Below, piece after piece: positions 1-7,518 of a stretch of 15,198 bases of DNA; within the stretch, counting starts at the first letter, position 1, and every line of letters starts with the position of its first letter. The position numbers and the translations under genes are program-made. The DNA is from Caldiserica bacterium UBA4822 (GTDB lineage: Bacteria; Caldisericota; Caldisericia; Cryosericales; Cryosericaceae), in NCBI GenBank assembly GCA_002402295.1, contig DHFO01000008.1, positions 50,889 to 66,086 of the forward strand, in the 5' to 3' direction. The notes under the pieces are model-generated. The model did not search any database and was not told where the DNA came from. It saw only the letters and a program-made list of their open reading frames with translations.

Positions 1-1058
1 CCATTGCCACCAACATGGCCGGGCGTGGTGTCGATATTCTGCTCGGGGGAAACCCGGATGCGTTGGCGAGGGCCAAGGCCGACCCAGCAGTCAAGCCTAC
101 AGAGTACCAGAACGTGCTTGCCGAGTTCAAGGAAACCTGTGCTAGCGAACACAGCGAAGTTGTTTCGCTCGGTGGCCTGTTCATTCTCGGAACAGAACGG
201 CATGAATCCCGTCGCATCGACAATCAGCTGCGCGGCCGCAGCGGCAGACAGGGCGACCCCGGCGAGTCCAAGTTCTTTCTGTCCGCTGAGGACGATATTC
301 TGCGCATCTTTGGCGGTGACCGGATCCAGCACATCTTCGAGATGATGAAGGTGGATGAATCCACTGCTGTCAACCACCCTCTCCTTTCCAGAGCGATCGA
401 GATGTCTCAGAAGAAAGTAGAGGCCCTCAATTTCGATGCACGGAAGAGCCTGCTCGATTACGACAATGTGCTTAACAAGCAGCGTGAGGTGATCTATGCG
501 GAGCGCGACAAGGTACTGGCAGGCGCTGACCTGACGGAGGAGGTCCATGGCTTCATTGCCGAACAGGCGCAGACCGCCGCGGACCAGATTGTACAAGCCT
601 ACAGGACAGATGAGGAAGAGATTGGCAAGCTCTACAACGATATTCTCGAAGATGCGTTCGGAAGGCCGATGAGCATGACTGTGCAGGAACTCACCGACTT
701 ACTTGAACAACGCGACACAGAGGCTCGCCTGGCGCGCGGCATCACCGAGAGGGCCGAGGCTGTGTACCGCGCGAAGTACGCCCAGTATGGTGAAGACGTG
801 ATGCACCAGGTCGAGCACTACGTGTTCCTGCGAACCATCGATGTGGCTTGGAGGAACCACCTGCTCGAAATGGACGACCTGAAGGACGGGATCGGCCTGC
901 GGGCATACGGCCAGGAGGACCCGTTGATAGCCTACCAGAAAGAAGGGTTTGAACTGTTCAGTCAACTGATGGACCAGATCAAGCACGACGTCATCCGCGC
1001 GCTGTTCACCTTTGAACTGCAACCGGTTCAGTCGGAGAGACAACATGATCGATCTTGA
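1..1058 (+). CDS. secA: SecA preprotein translocase ATPase, C-terminal part (5' end outside window)
   Basis: ATPase motor that drives unfolded preproteins through SecYEG. About the last 352 residues are visible, read in frame from position 3. They begin in the second nucleotide-binding domain (IATNMAGRGVDI, then GTERHESRRIDNQLRGR and the motif VI stretch GRSGRQGDPGES). The helical wing and scaffold follow (LLDYDNVLNKQREVIYAERD, LRTIDVAWRNHLLEMDDLK, GLRAYGQEDPL). The protein ends soon after IRALFTFELQP. It lacks the Cys-rich zinc tail (CxCxnCH/C) that binds SecB in proteobacterial SecA and recurs in many others. Its stop codon overlaps the start of prfB by 14 nt, so the two are probably co-translated. 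Identification is secure; only the 5' part is unseen. Confidence 0.97.
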   Translation, partial: IATNMAGRGVDILLGGNPDALARAKADPAVKPTEYQNVLAEFKETCASEHSEVVSLGGLFILGTERHESRRIDNQLRGRSGRQGDPGESKFFLSAEDDILRIFGGDRIQHIFEMMKVDESTAVNHPLLSRAIEMSQKKVEALNFDARKSLLDYDNVLNKQREVIYAERDKVLAGADLTEEVHGFIAEQAQTAADQIVQAYRTDEEEIGKLYNDILEDAFGRPMSMTVQELTDLLEQRDTEARLARGITERAEAVYRAKYAQYGEDVMHQVEHYVFLRTIDVAWRNHLLEMDDLKDGIGLRAYGQEDPLIAYQKEGFELFSQLMDQIKHDVIRALFTFELQPVQSERQHDRS

Positions 1059-2172
1059 GCCCCTGAGACGGCAGATTGCGGCCTGCGACGCCCGCGTGGC
1101 AGGCCTGTACGAACCTGGCTGACTGACCAGCCGGCAGGCGCAGCTGGAAGAGCTGCGAAGCAGTACGACGGCTGCCGGCTTCTGGAACGATCAGACACGC
1201 GCCGCCGAAATTATGGGTACGGTGGCAAGACTCGAAGCTGATATAGCCTCCCGGCAGAAGGTATCAGGCGAACTGGACAACGCTCGCGCCGCGGTGGACC
1301 TGTTGTCCGAAACCTCCGACCCGGACCTCGAGCGCGAAGTCCTTCAGGATCTTTCGCGGGTTGAGCACGACCTCCAGATTCTCGAGACCGCCCGGTACTT
1401 CAGCGGCCCATATGATGCCTCAAATGCGATTGTGTCGCTCTCCAGTGGAGCAGGAGGGACTGATGCACAGGATTGGACAGAAATGCTGATGCGAATGTAC
1501 ATGCGCTATGCGGAGCGACAGGGATATGAGATTGTCGTGGCAGACTATACTCCAGGTGAGGAGGCTGGCATCAAAGGCTGCACGCTTGTCGTTCGTGGGC
1601 AGTATGCCTATGGTCTCCTGAAGCACGAGAAAGGGGTCCACCGTCTCGTGCGCATCAGTCCCTTCGATGCCAACAAACGCCGGCATACCTCCTTTGCTGC
1701 TGTGGACGTCATCCCGGAGATTCCCGACACTGCTTCCAATGTCGACATTCCTGAAGATGAACTGCGGATTGACGTCTATCACTCGTCAGGCCATGGTGGG
1801 CAGAACGTTCAGAAAGTCGCAACAGCCGTGCGGATAACCCACATACCGACCGGAATCAGCGCAAGCTGTCAAAACGAGCGTTCTCAGCTGCAGAACAAAC
1901 GAATGGCCATGGCAGTGCTCAAGTCTAGGCTGCTTGTCTATCAGGAACAGCAGCGGGACGCCCAGATCTCGGAAGTGCGAGGTGCGTTCAAGTCGGCAGA
2001 GTGGGGGAACGAAATCCGTTCGTACGTCCTGCAGCCCTATAAACTTGTAAAAGACCATCGCACAGGCGTCGAGAAGGGCAACGTGGACGCGGTTCTTGAC
2101 GGCGACTTGCAGGACTTCATCCTGGCGAGCGTTCGGCATGACACGGAAAACAGTCGGCCTGGCGATTCGTGA
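1045..2172 (+). CDS. prfB: Peptide chain release factor 2 (RF2) interrupted by an in-frame UGA at codon 26
   Basis: RF2 recognises UAA and UGA in the ribosomal A site and triggers peptide release. From the ATG at 1045 (Shine-Dalgarno GGAGAG at 1034-1039) the frame runs 25 codons to TGA at 1120-1122. It then continues in the same frame to TGA at 2170-2172, giving 375 residues if the UGA is decoded. With that numbering the UGA is codon 26, the codon-recognition tripeptide SPF is residues 205-207 and the GGQ glutamine is residue 253, nearly the same as in E. coli RF2 (26, 205-207, 252). Sequence after the UGA (RQAQLEELRSS...AGFWND) aligns with the normal RF2 N-terminus, so the gene is otherwise complete. 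The GGQ loop reads HGGQNVQ, whereas GGQxVN is usual. An internal ATG at 1213 has no Shine-Dalgarno and would lose the N-terminal domain start. Either recoding, a recent nonsense mutation or a sequence error must explain the UGA. Confidence 0.9.
1120..1180 (+). promoter_or_regulatory. Candidate recoding element: UGA plus downstream two-part stem-loop in prfB
   Basis: TGA (1120-1122) is followed by C, a leaky termination context and the one found in classical prfB sites. Six nt later begins a 9-bp perfect stem, AGCCGGCAG (1129-1137) with CTGCCGGCT (1172-1180). It encloses a 7-bp perfect hairpin, CGCAGCT (1139-1145) with AGCTGCG (1151-1157), with a GGAAG loop. The usual +1 frameshift parts are absent: the codon before the stop is GGC rather than CUU or CUC, and no AGGGGG-like sequence lies just upstream. 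A +1 shift would also hit TGA at 1124-1126 at once. The pairing was read by eye. RF2 coiled-coil codons such as CAG CTG GAA GAG CTG can form hairpins by chance, so function is inferred. Confidence 0.4.
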
Positions 2173-3001
2173 CGTCGTCGGCATCACGGTGGGGTGTGTC
2201 ATCTACGCCCTCTCGTTTGCCCTCTTCGTCATTCCCCGCAATCTGGCACCGGGGGGAATCTCTGGCCTGGCCATCGTTATCGCTCACTTCTTTGCCCGAG
2301 CACCGATTGGCGTGACCATCATCATCCTCAACGCCCCGCTGTTCCTCATCAGTTTCAGGCGACTGGGGCGTGGATTCCTGTGGCGCTCCATGTATGCCAC
2401 GGTCATGTCCTCCGTCTTGATTGACATCATGGTGCGGTACACGAGTGGGTTCGAGGTGGACATACTCCTGTCGTCTGTGTATGCCGGTGTCATCATGGGC
2501 GTTGGCATCGGCGTCATTTTCCGATTCTTCGGGTCGACCGGCGGGACGGATCTGCTGGCCCAGCTCCTGTCGGAGCACATCGGGCTTACATTCGGCACGA
2601 CGCTCCTTGTCATTGATACGGTTATCATCGTTCTGTCCGGCGTAGCGTTCAAGAGCGTGACCATTCCCCTGTATTCTATCCTGTCCCTGTACATATCGTC
2701 CAAGACCATCGACCTTGTCCAGGAAGGGATGTCGTTCTCGAAGGCTGCGTGGGTCGTCAGCTCTCAACCCGAAGAGATTGCCGCCCGCATCATGTCCGAA
2801 CTGGAGCGCGGCGTCACCAAGTTTACGGCGGTAGGCGCCTATACCAGGGAACCGAAAGAGGTGGTGTTCTGCGTGGTTCCTCAGAGTCAGATTTCCCATC
2901 TCAAGCAGATCGTGCACGAGGTTGACTCCGACGCGTTCGTGGCCATCATGGAAGTGACAGAGACACTAGGTCAAGGATTCAAGGAGCTTGGTACACGCTG
3001 A
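2138..3001 (+). CDS. YitT/YvjA-family membrane protein (DUF161-DUF2179)
   Basis: Predicted polytopic membrane protein of 287 residues with no established biochemical function in this family. The N-terminal two thirds hold five or six hydrophobic segments with family hallmarks: PRNLAPGGISGLAIV near residue 32, FFGSTGGTDLLAQ near 130, and a LYISSKTIDLVQEG stretch. The C-terminal soluble part is a DUF2179 domain (TAVGAYTREPKEVVFCVV, then VDSDAFVAIMEVTETLGQGF). I chose ATG 2138, giving MTRKTVGLAIRDVVG; a start at 2096 would overlap prfB more and add non-hydrophobic, RF2-shadow residues. The overlap with prfB is 35 nt, and the only Shine-Dalgarno-like sequence is a weak GGCGAG at 2124-2129. B. subtilis has a family member, YvjA, beside prfB too, so the position is conserved. 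The stop overlaps the ftsE start by 1 nt. Confidence 0.88.
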   Translation: MTRKTVGLAIRDVVGITVGCVIYALSFALFVIPRNLAPGGISGLAIVIAHFFARAPIGVTIIILNAPLFLISFRRLGRGFLWRSMYATVMSSVLIDIMVRYTSGFEVDILLSSVYAGVIMGVGIGVIFRFFGSTGGTDLLAQLLSEHIGLTFGTTLLVIDTVIIVLSGVAFKSVTIPLYSILSLYISSKTIDLVQEGMSFSKAAWVVSSQPEEIAARIMSELERGVTKFTAVGAYTREPKEVVFCVVPQSQISHLKQIVHEVDSDAFVAIMEVTETLGQGFKELGTR

Positions 3002-3666
3002 TGATACAAGTGTTGAGCGTTTCAAAGCGGTATGAGGATGGGTACTACGGACTTAGAGATGTAACGTTCAAGGTTGAAGCAGGGCAGTTTGTGTTCCTCA
3101 CCGGCGAATCCGGCGCAGGAAAGAGCACGGTTCTCCGCATGATTTACCGGGCGGAGCGCCCGACCAGTGGCACTGTCCTCGTGGATGGTGTCGATACTGC
3201 AGCAGCTCACGGCAATTCCCTTACGGCCCTGCGAAGAAAAATCGGAATGGTGTTCCAGGACTACATGCTGCTCTTCGACCGCAGCGTGGCAGAGAACGTT
3301 GCCTTGCCACTGATAGTCCGTGGCGTGGACAAACGCGCCGCGGCCGGCCAGGTAGATTCTTGCTTGGAGAGAGTCGGACTGTCCGGATATCAGAATCGGG
3401 TCTGCTGCTCCCTCTCCGGAGGAGAGAAGCAACGCGTAGCACTGGCGCGGGCACTCATATCGAAACCTGACATCATTCTTGCCGATGAGCCCACCGGCAA
3501 CCTCGACCTGTCCAACGGTGAGAAGATCGTCGAGGTGCTGCGTGACGCAAATCGCGGCGGGTCGACCGTCTTCATGGCCACGCACGACCTGTACCTCGTT
3601 CAATCAACCCGTCTCCCGTTCGTGCGGCTGCGAGGAGGCCGAAAAGTGGAGGAGGGGAACTTCTGA
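3001..3666 (+). CDS. ftsE: Cell division ATP-binding protein FtsE
   Basis: Cytoplasmic ABC ATPase that pairs with FtsX; the complex uses ATP hydrolysis to switch on peptidoglycan hydrolases during division or elongation. The 221-residue protein has the full ABC set: Walker A GESGAGKST (35-43), a Q-loop in GMVFQDYMLLFDRSVAENVA, signature LSGGEKQRVALARAL, Walker B IILADEPTGNLD and the H-loop MATHD. The phrase VFQDYxLLxDxxVxENVALPL is typical of FtsE rather than LolD or MacB. The ATG at 3001 shares its first base with the upstream stop; AAGGAG lies at 2981-2986, rather far from the start, so coupling with the YitT gene is likely. ftsX begins 1 nt after its stop. Confidence 0.95.
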   Translation: MIQVLSVSKRYEDGYYGLRDVTFKVEAGQFVFLTGESGAGKSTVLRMIYRAERPTSGTVLVDGVDTAAAHGNSLTALRRKIGMVFQDYMLLFDRSVAENVALPLIVRGVDKRAAAGQVDSCLERVGLSGYQNRVCCSLSGGEKQRVALARALISKPDIILADEPTGNLDLSNGEKIVEVLRDANRGGSTVFMATHDLYLVQSTRLPFVRLRGGRKVEEGNF

Positions 3667-3667
3667 C

Positions 3668-4570
3668 ATGTTCATAATTGAACAGACCCTGCGAGACCTG
3701 GCCCGACACCCGCTTCGCAGCATCCTGGTCACGGTCCTCATCGCTCTTCTCATGGTAGCGAGCGGCGGCATCTACGCTATGTCGGAGGACGTCCGTCATA
3801 CGGTTTCCCAGATTCAGAGCACGCATGCTATCAACGCATACCTGCTCAAGGGGCTGGATCAGACATCTATCGACACCTTGTTGCAACAGATACAGCAGGA
3901 CGCAGCGGTCGCTCGTGCGGAATATGTGAGCCCCTCCGATGGTCTGAAGAGTCTCCAGGAGCAGTACCCGCAGTTTTCCAGTGTGTTTAGCGACCTCACG
4001 AAGAACCCCATCCCCCCTCTTATCAAGGTCTACCCGGTGACCGTTCAGGATATATCGAGTCTAGCGGCCGAACTGCGCTCGCTGGCCGGTATTCAAACCG
4101 TCGAGTACGATGAAGCGTCGGTACAGGGCATGGCCGCGGCAGGAGTCTTTGTCCGCAACCTGCTCCTGTCGGTCATGGTGCTCGCTGGCCTGCTGTTTGT
4201 TGCGGGGTTCTGCCTCATGGCATTCGGCATTATCAACAGTAAGCGCAAGGAAACTACCGTCCTTGGAATCGCGGGGGCCAGCAATGCCCAGGTATTGCTG
4301 CTCACTCCTGCTCACCTTGTGGCGGTCTGGGCGTGCGCGTCCGTCCTGTTTCTCATCGTGCTCCCGAGTGTCGTGCGCAGTGCGAGCTCACGGATTACAG
4401 CGTCCTTCGGTTGGATTACGCCGCAGCCCACGGGGGTCCTGTACGCGGGGGCAGCATCAGTGGTGCTGTTTGTTTCGCTGGTCTGTCTTGTCCTTGCGTG
4501 CCTTGCAGCTACACTGCTTGCATACCACATCGACGAGGAACAGCGGCGAGAGGAGATGTTGCTCGAATGA
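3668..4570 (+). CDS. ftsX: Cell division protein FtsX, permease-like subunit
   Basis: Membrane partner of FtsE. The 300-residue protein has the FtsX layout: a cytoplasmic N-terminus with LARHPLRSILVTVL, TM1 about 17-38, an extracytoplasmic domain of roughly 125 residues that would contact the hydrolase, then three C-terminal TM segments (about 165-189, 212-234, 258-285) and an acidic-basic cytoplasmic tail. The ATG at 3668 is preceded by a strong purine tract, GGAGGAGGGG at 3648-3657. Its stop overlaps the ATG of the M23 peptidase gene (ATGA), which implies that FtsEX and its probable client hydrolase are made together. The four-TM topology and the neighbour ftsE make the call firm despite the low sequence conservation usual for FtsX. 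Confidence 0.93.
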   Translation: MFIIEQTLRDLARHPLRSILVTVLIALLMVASGGIYAMSEDVRHTVSQIQSTHAINAYLLKGLDQTSIDTLLQQIQQDAAVARAEYVSPSDGLKSLQEQYPQFSSVFSDLTKNPIPPLIKVYPVTVQDISSLAAELRSLAGIQTVEYDEASVQGMAAAGVFVRNLLLSVMVLAGLLFVAGFCLMAFGIINSKRKETTVLGIAGASNAQVLLLTPAHLVAVWACASVLFLIVLPSVVRSASSRITASFGWITPQPTGVLYAGAASVVLFVSLVCLVLACLAATLLAYHIDEEQRREEMLLE

Positions 4571-5745
4571 ACAAGCGACGCGGAGCTGTTGCAGTCTTTC
4601 TTATCGTTTGCATTCTTGCTCTCATGCTGGGCGACATTCCCGGGGTCGAGGGTGACCTTACAAGCGATCTGAAGGCAGCGCAGAACAAGCTTGATGCGCT
4701 GAAGTCCCAGCTGCAGCAGATTCAGAAGCTCATCGCGCAGAACAAGTCCGCCAAGTACGACCTGCTCAGCCAACTCACCGCACTGAACGAGCAGATGGAC
4801 CAACTCCAAGGCGACATGGGCAATATCGATTCCAGGATTACGGAGCTGGAGCGTCTGCTTGGCACGACGGCTTCTCAGATAGCCGCGAGGGAAAAGCAGT
4901 ATGTAGAGCTGTCCGCTGAGACCGAAGGAACCGTAGAACTGCTCTACCATGTGTCGAATCTGGACGTCGCCGGCCTTGCGTTTGCAGGCGGGGACCTCAA
5001 TACGATGGTGAATGCACAGCAGGGTGTCTCGGCAGTCCTCCGACAGATTACCGCGTCGCTGGACGCTGTCAGTACTCAGAAGCTTGCTCTCGAGTCGGAC
5101 CGTGCAGCGTATGCCTCGACAAAGGCGCAGCTCGAGAACGTCTACGCACTGAAGAAGCAACAGGCAGACCTCCTGAATCAACAGACGGCGGCGAAGCAGC
5201 AGACGCTGAACTACCTCGCAGCCAAGGGCAGCAATTACGCAGCAGAAAACAAACGGATTCAGGACGAGATGGCACGGGAAAACAAGCTTATCGATCAGAT
5301 TGTCGCAGAGATCTATCGTCAGCAGCATCCCGGCGCCGAGCCGACCGGCAAGCTGCTCTGGCCCATCCCCGGAACGATTCATATCACGGAGCTGTTTGGC
5401 ATGCGCAACGACCCCATCAATGGTGTCCGGGAAATGCACAATGGCATTGATATGGGGTGCCCGATGGCGACGCCGGTGCGGGCCCCCGCAGATGGCACGG
5501 TTGAGTATGAGGGGCGCTTCTCCGGCTACGGCAACATGCTGATGCTGCAGTGCGGCCAGCACATGACACTCGTGTTTGGCCACCTCAAGTCATTCGTCGT
5601 CAAGAAGGGCGCCTCGGTCAAGAGGGGGCAGACTATTGCATTGTCCGACAATACCGGGTGGAGCACGGGGCCTCACCTTCACTTTGAAGTCCGTATTGAC
5701 GGCACGCCTAAGAATCCGTTCAACTACCTCGGCCCCAAGCCGTAG
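4567..5745 (+). CDS. Secreted coiled-coil M23 (LytM) endopeptidase, probable FtsEX-activated hydrolase
   Basis: Peptidoglycan endopeptidase expected outside the membrane. The 392 residues comprise an N-terminal signal or anchor (basic MNKRR, then a hydrophobic run to about residue 21), Gln/Leu/Lys-rich coiled coils from about 32 to 115 and 160 to 255, and a C-terminal M23 domain starting near LLWPIPG. Zinc and catalytic residues are all present: H291 and D295 in HNGID, H339 in FGHL, H370 and H372 in HLHFE. This differs from E. coli EnvC, whose LytM domain is catalytically dead and only activates amidases. The architecture matches the PcsB/CwlO/EnvC logic in which a coiled coil docks on FtsX. 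Start ATG 4567 overlaps the ftsX stop, with AGGAG at 4551-4555. That FtsX is its activator is inferred from position and architecture. Confidence 0.92.
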   Translation: MNKRRGAVAVFLIVCILALMLGDIPGVEGDLTSDLKAAQNKLDALKSQLQQIQKLIAQNKSAKYDLLSQLTALNEQMDQLQGDMGNIDSRITELERLLGTTASQIAAREKQYVELSAETEGTVELLYHVSNLDVAGLAFAGGDLNTMVNAQQGVSAVLRQITASLDAVSTQKLALESDRAAYASTKAQLENVYALKKQQADLLNQQTAAKQQTLNYLAAKGSNYAAENKRIQDEMARENKLIDQIVAEIYRQQHPGAEPTGKLLWPIPGTIHITELFGMRNDPINGVREMHNGIDMGCPMATPVRAPADGTVEYEGRFSGYGNMLMLQCGQHMTLVFGHLKSFVVKKGASVKRGQTIALSDNTGWSTGPHLHFEVRIDGTPKNPFNYLGPKP

Positions 5746-5765
5746 CCACCATCAGGGAGATACTC

Positions 5766-6965
5766 ATGGCATCCAGGAAAACTGCCCTCATCAGGGGCGT
5801 CGTGCTTCTCGCCGTCATTGCCGTGTCGTTCTGGACCGGATTTCTACTGTACCCGGTCCTTGGGCCCCGCTTTGCGTCAACGCAGAGGCCTGCGTCCATT
5901 CAGACGACGTTGAGCAGAGACGAGTACCTGAAACTCTCTGGCGAGATCTATGACACCCTGTCCCTGCAGTACTACCAGCAGGTCGATGCTACCAAGCTGC
6001 TCAAGGGACAGGTGGCAGGTCTTGGTGACCCATACACTGTTCTCCTCACGCCAGCCGAGGCAGCTGACTTCCGCGAGGAGCTGGCAGGGGAGTACGTTGG
6101 TATTGGCGTCGTTATCTCCGAAAACGCGGGGGCCGATGCCGTTGAAATCGTGCGCGTCTTTCGGGGAACTCCTGCGGAAGAGGCCGGCCTCGAGGCGGGC
6201 GATATTATCCTGGCCATCGATGGGGCGGACGCCCGCGGCTTGGGCCTGGACGTGGTATCGGCCCGCGTAAAAGGCAAGGCGGGCACTTCTGTCCATCTCA
6301 AGGTCGGACGTGGAGACGCGTCGCTGGAGTACACCATCGTGCGGCGGCAGGTTGAGCTGCCAGTGGTCGAAAGCAAGATCATTGCGAACGATGTAGGGTA
6401 CGTGTCAGTGTCCTCCTTCAGTTCCGGAGTGGCCACGAAGTTCTCCGCTGCGCTGAAAGCCCTTGAGAGCAAGAAGATTACGGGCCTTGTCATCGACATC
6501 CGCGACAATGGCGGGGGCTACCTGAATGAGTGCCTGGACATGCTCGCACAATTCATACCCGATGGAACGGCGCTATGGACCAAGGCTGCTGGAGGGGAGA
6601 TGAGTCCGGTGACCGTACACGGCAGGTCCGTCTCCTACCCTGTTGTCGTACTTGTGAACCAGGATTCTGCGAGCGCTTCCGAAATCTTTGCTGCCGCGCT
6701 CAAGGAGAACAAGGCAGCCACCATCGTCGGAACGACAACCTATGGTAAGGGGCTCATCCAGCGCAGCTGGGACCTCAGCGACGGGTTCGAACTCAAAGTG
6801 ACCGTCGAGGAATACTTCACTCCAGACAAGAATGCCATTCAGAAGAAAGGGCTCACGCCAGACGTGGAGGTGACCAATCCCAGCGCAGCGGACGTTGGAA
6901 CTTTGCCCGGAGATGGTCAACTGGCTCGTGCCGTGGAGTTGTTGCGTCAGGGAGGGCGTCCGTGA
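5766..6965 (+). CDS. S41-family C-terminal processing peptidase (CtpA/CtpB-like)
   Basis: Membrane-anchored serine protease of 399 residues that trims or degrades extracytoplasmic proteins. Residues about 7-28 form an N-terminal membrane anchor. A PDZ domain follows (VGIGVVIS, then GTPAEEAGLEAGDIILAIDG). The protease core contains the SASAS motif and TYGKG; by comparison with E. coli Prc the Ser/Lys dyad is S303 and K328, at the same 25-residue spacing. The C-terminus has the usual PDKNAIQKKGLTPDVEV. ATG 5766 has AGGGAGA at 5754-5760. Only 20 nt separate it from the M23 gene, and S41 peptidases also follow ftsEX in B. subtilis (ctpB), so a link to turnover or maturation of the neighbouring hydrolase is plausible but inferred. 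Confidence 0.95.
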   Translation: MASRKTALIRGVVLLAVIAVSFWTGFLLYPVLGPRFASTQRPASIQTTLSRDEYLKLSGEIYDTLSLQYYQQVDATKLLKGQVAGLGDPYTVLLTPAEAADFREELAGEYVGIGVVISENAGADAVEIVRVFRGTPAEEAGLEAGDIILAIDGADARGLGLDVVSARVKGKAGTSVHLKVGRGDASLEYTIVRRQVELPVVESKIIANDVGYVSVSSFSSGVATKFSAALKALESKKITGLVIDIRDNGGGYLNECLDMLAQFIPDGTALWTKAAGGEMSPVTVHGRSVSYPVVVLVNQDSASASEIFAAALKENKAATIVGTTTYGKGLIQRSWDLSDGFELKVTVEEYFTPDKNAIQKKGLTPDVEVTNPSAADVGTLPGDGQLARAVELLRQGGRP

Positions 6966-7510
6966 TCGTTGTTGTCTCAGGCCCAGGGGGTGTCGGCAAG
7001 AGTACGGTAGTACGGGAGCTCCTTCGCAGACACCCAGAGATGCATCGCTCGGTTTCGGTGACGACCCGGAGTCCTCGCCCCGATGAGCGTGACGGGATTG
7101 ACTATCACTTCGTCACCGAAAGCTGCTTCACAGACTGGGTTGACAAGGGCCTTTTCGCCGAGTATGCTGATGTGCGTGGCCATCGATATGGGACACTGGT
7201 GCAATCGCTGGAGAGCATCCGTCCGGAAGAAGTCATCATACTGACGATCGATGTTCATGGAGGCACCCGGATCAAGGCGCAGTTTCCGCAGGCGTTGATG
7301 GTGTTCCTCAAACCCCCGACGCAGGGCGAGCTGCAGCACCGCCTGGCGTGTCGAGGGTCTGAAACCCCGGAGGAAATTGCAGGCCGGCTTGAACTTGGCA
7401 AGTATGAGATGACGTTTGCTGCGGAGTACGACTATATGGTCACCAACCGGGACCTGCCTTCAACAGTGGATATTGTTGATATGATCATACAGTGTGAACG
7501 GCGCAAATAG
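6962..7510 (+). CDS. gmk: Guanylate kinase
   Basis: Transfers phosphate from ATP to GMP to make GDP, in purine nucleotide supply. At 182 residues it is slightly shorter than the usual 190-210. The P-loop is GPGGVGKST (7-15). The GMP-binding region is intact (VTTRSPRPDERDGIDYHF, then FAEYADVRGHRYGT), the lid carries LACRGSETPEEIAGRL, and the end has YDYMVTNRDL. The start is GTG at 6962, overlapping the stop of the peptidase gene by 4 nt and backed by AGGGAGGG at 6949-6956, five bases upstream. The P-loop reads GPGG where GPSG is commoner; this is not expected to abolish ATP binding. The omega-like gene follows 8 nt downstream, the usual gmk-rpoZ pairing. Confidence 0.95.
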   Translation: MIVVVSGPGGVGKSTVVRELLRRHPEMHRSVSVTTRSPRPDERDGIDYHFVTESCFTDWVDKGLFAEYADVRGHRYGTLVQSLESIRPEEVIILTIDVHGGTRIKAQFPQALMVFLKPPTQGELQHRLACRGSETPEEIAGRLELGKYEMTFAAEYDYMVTNRDLPSTVDIVDMIIQCERRK

Positions 7511-7518
7511 GAGTGAAC

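Noticed and set aside
1120..1122. UGA reassigned to an amino acid in this organism
   Set aside because: Nine of the sixteen genes here end in TGA at the expected C-terminus, including prfB itself, so UGA is a normal stop.
1120..1128. Standard +1 programmed frameshift at the prfB UGA
   Set aside because: The +1 frame meets TGA at 1124-1126 immediately, the rest of RF2 is in frame 0, and the slip codon and internal Shine-Dalgarno are absent.
1213..2172. RF2 starting at the internal ATG 1213 as the true gene
   Set aside because: No Shine-Dalgarno precedes it, and RF2-like residues (QLEEL, AGFWND) are encoded in frame before it, so the N-terminal domain begins at 1045.
2117..2917. Open frame of 266 codons on the minus strand opposite the YitT-family gene
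   Set aside because: The translation is extremely His/Asp/Arg-rich, as expected for the complement of membrane-protein codons, and no motif is present.
4312..5583. Long open frame of 423 codons on the minus strand opposite the M23 peptidase gene
   Set aside because: It lies antisense to two clear genes, has a Leu/Arg/Cys-rich low-complexity translation and no family motifs; it is a by-product of codon use in the real genes.
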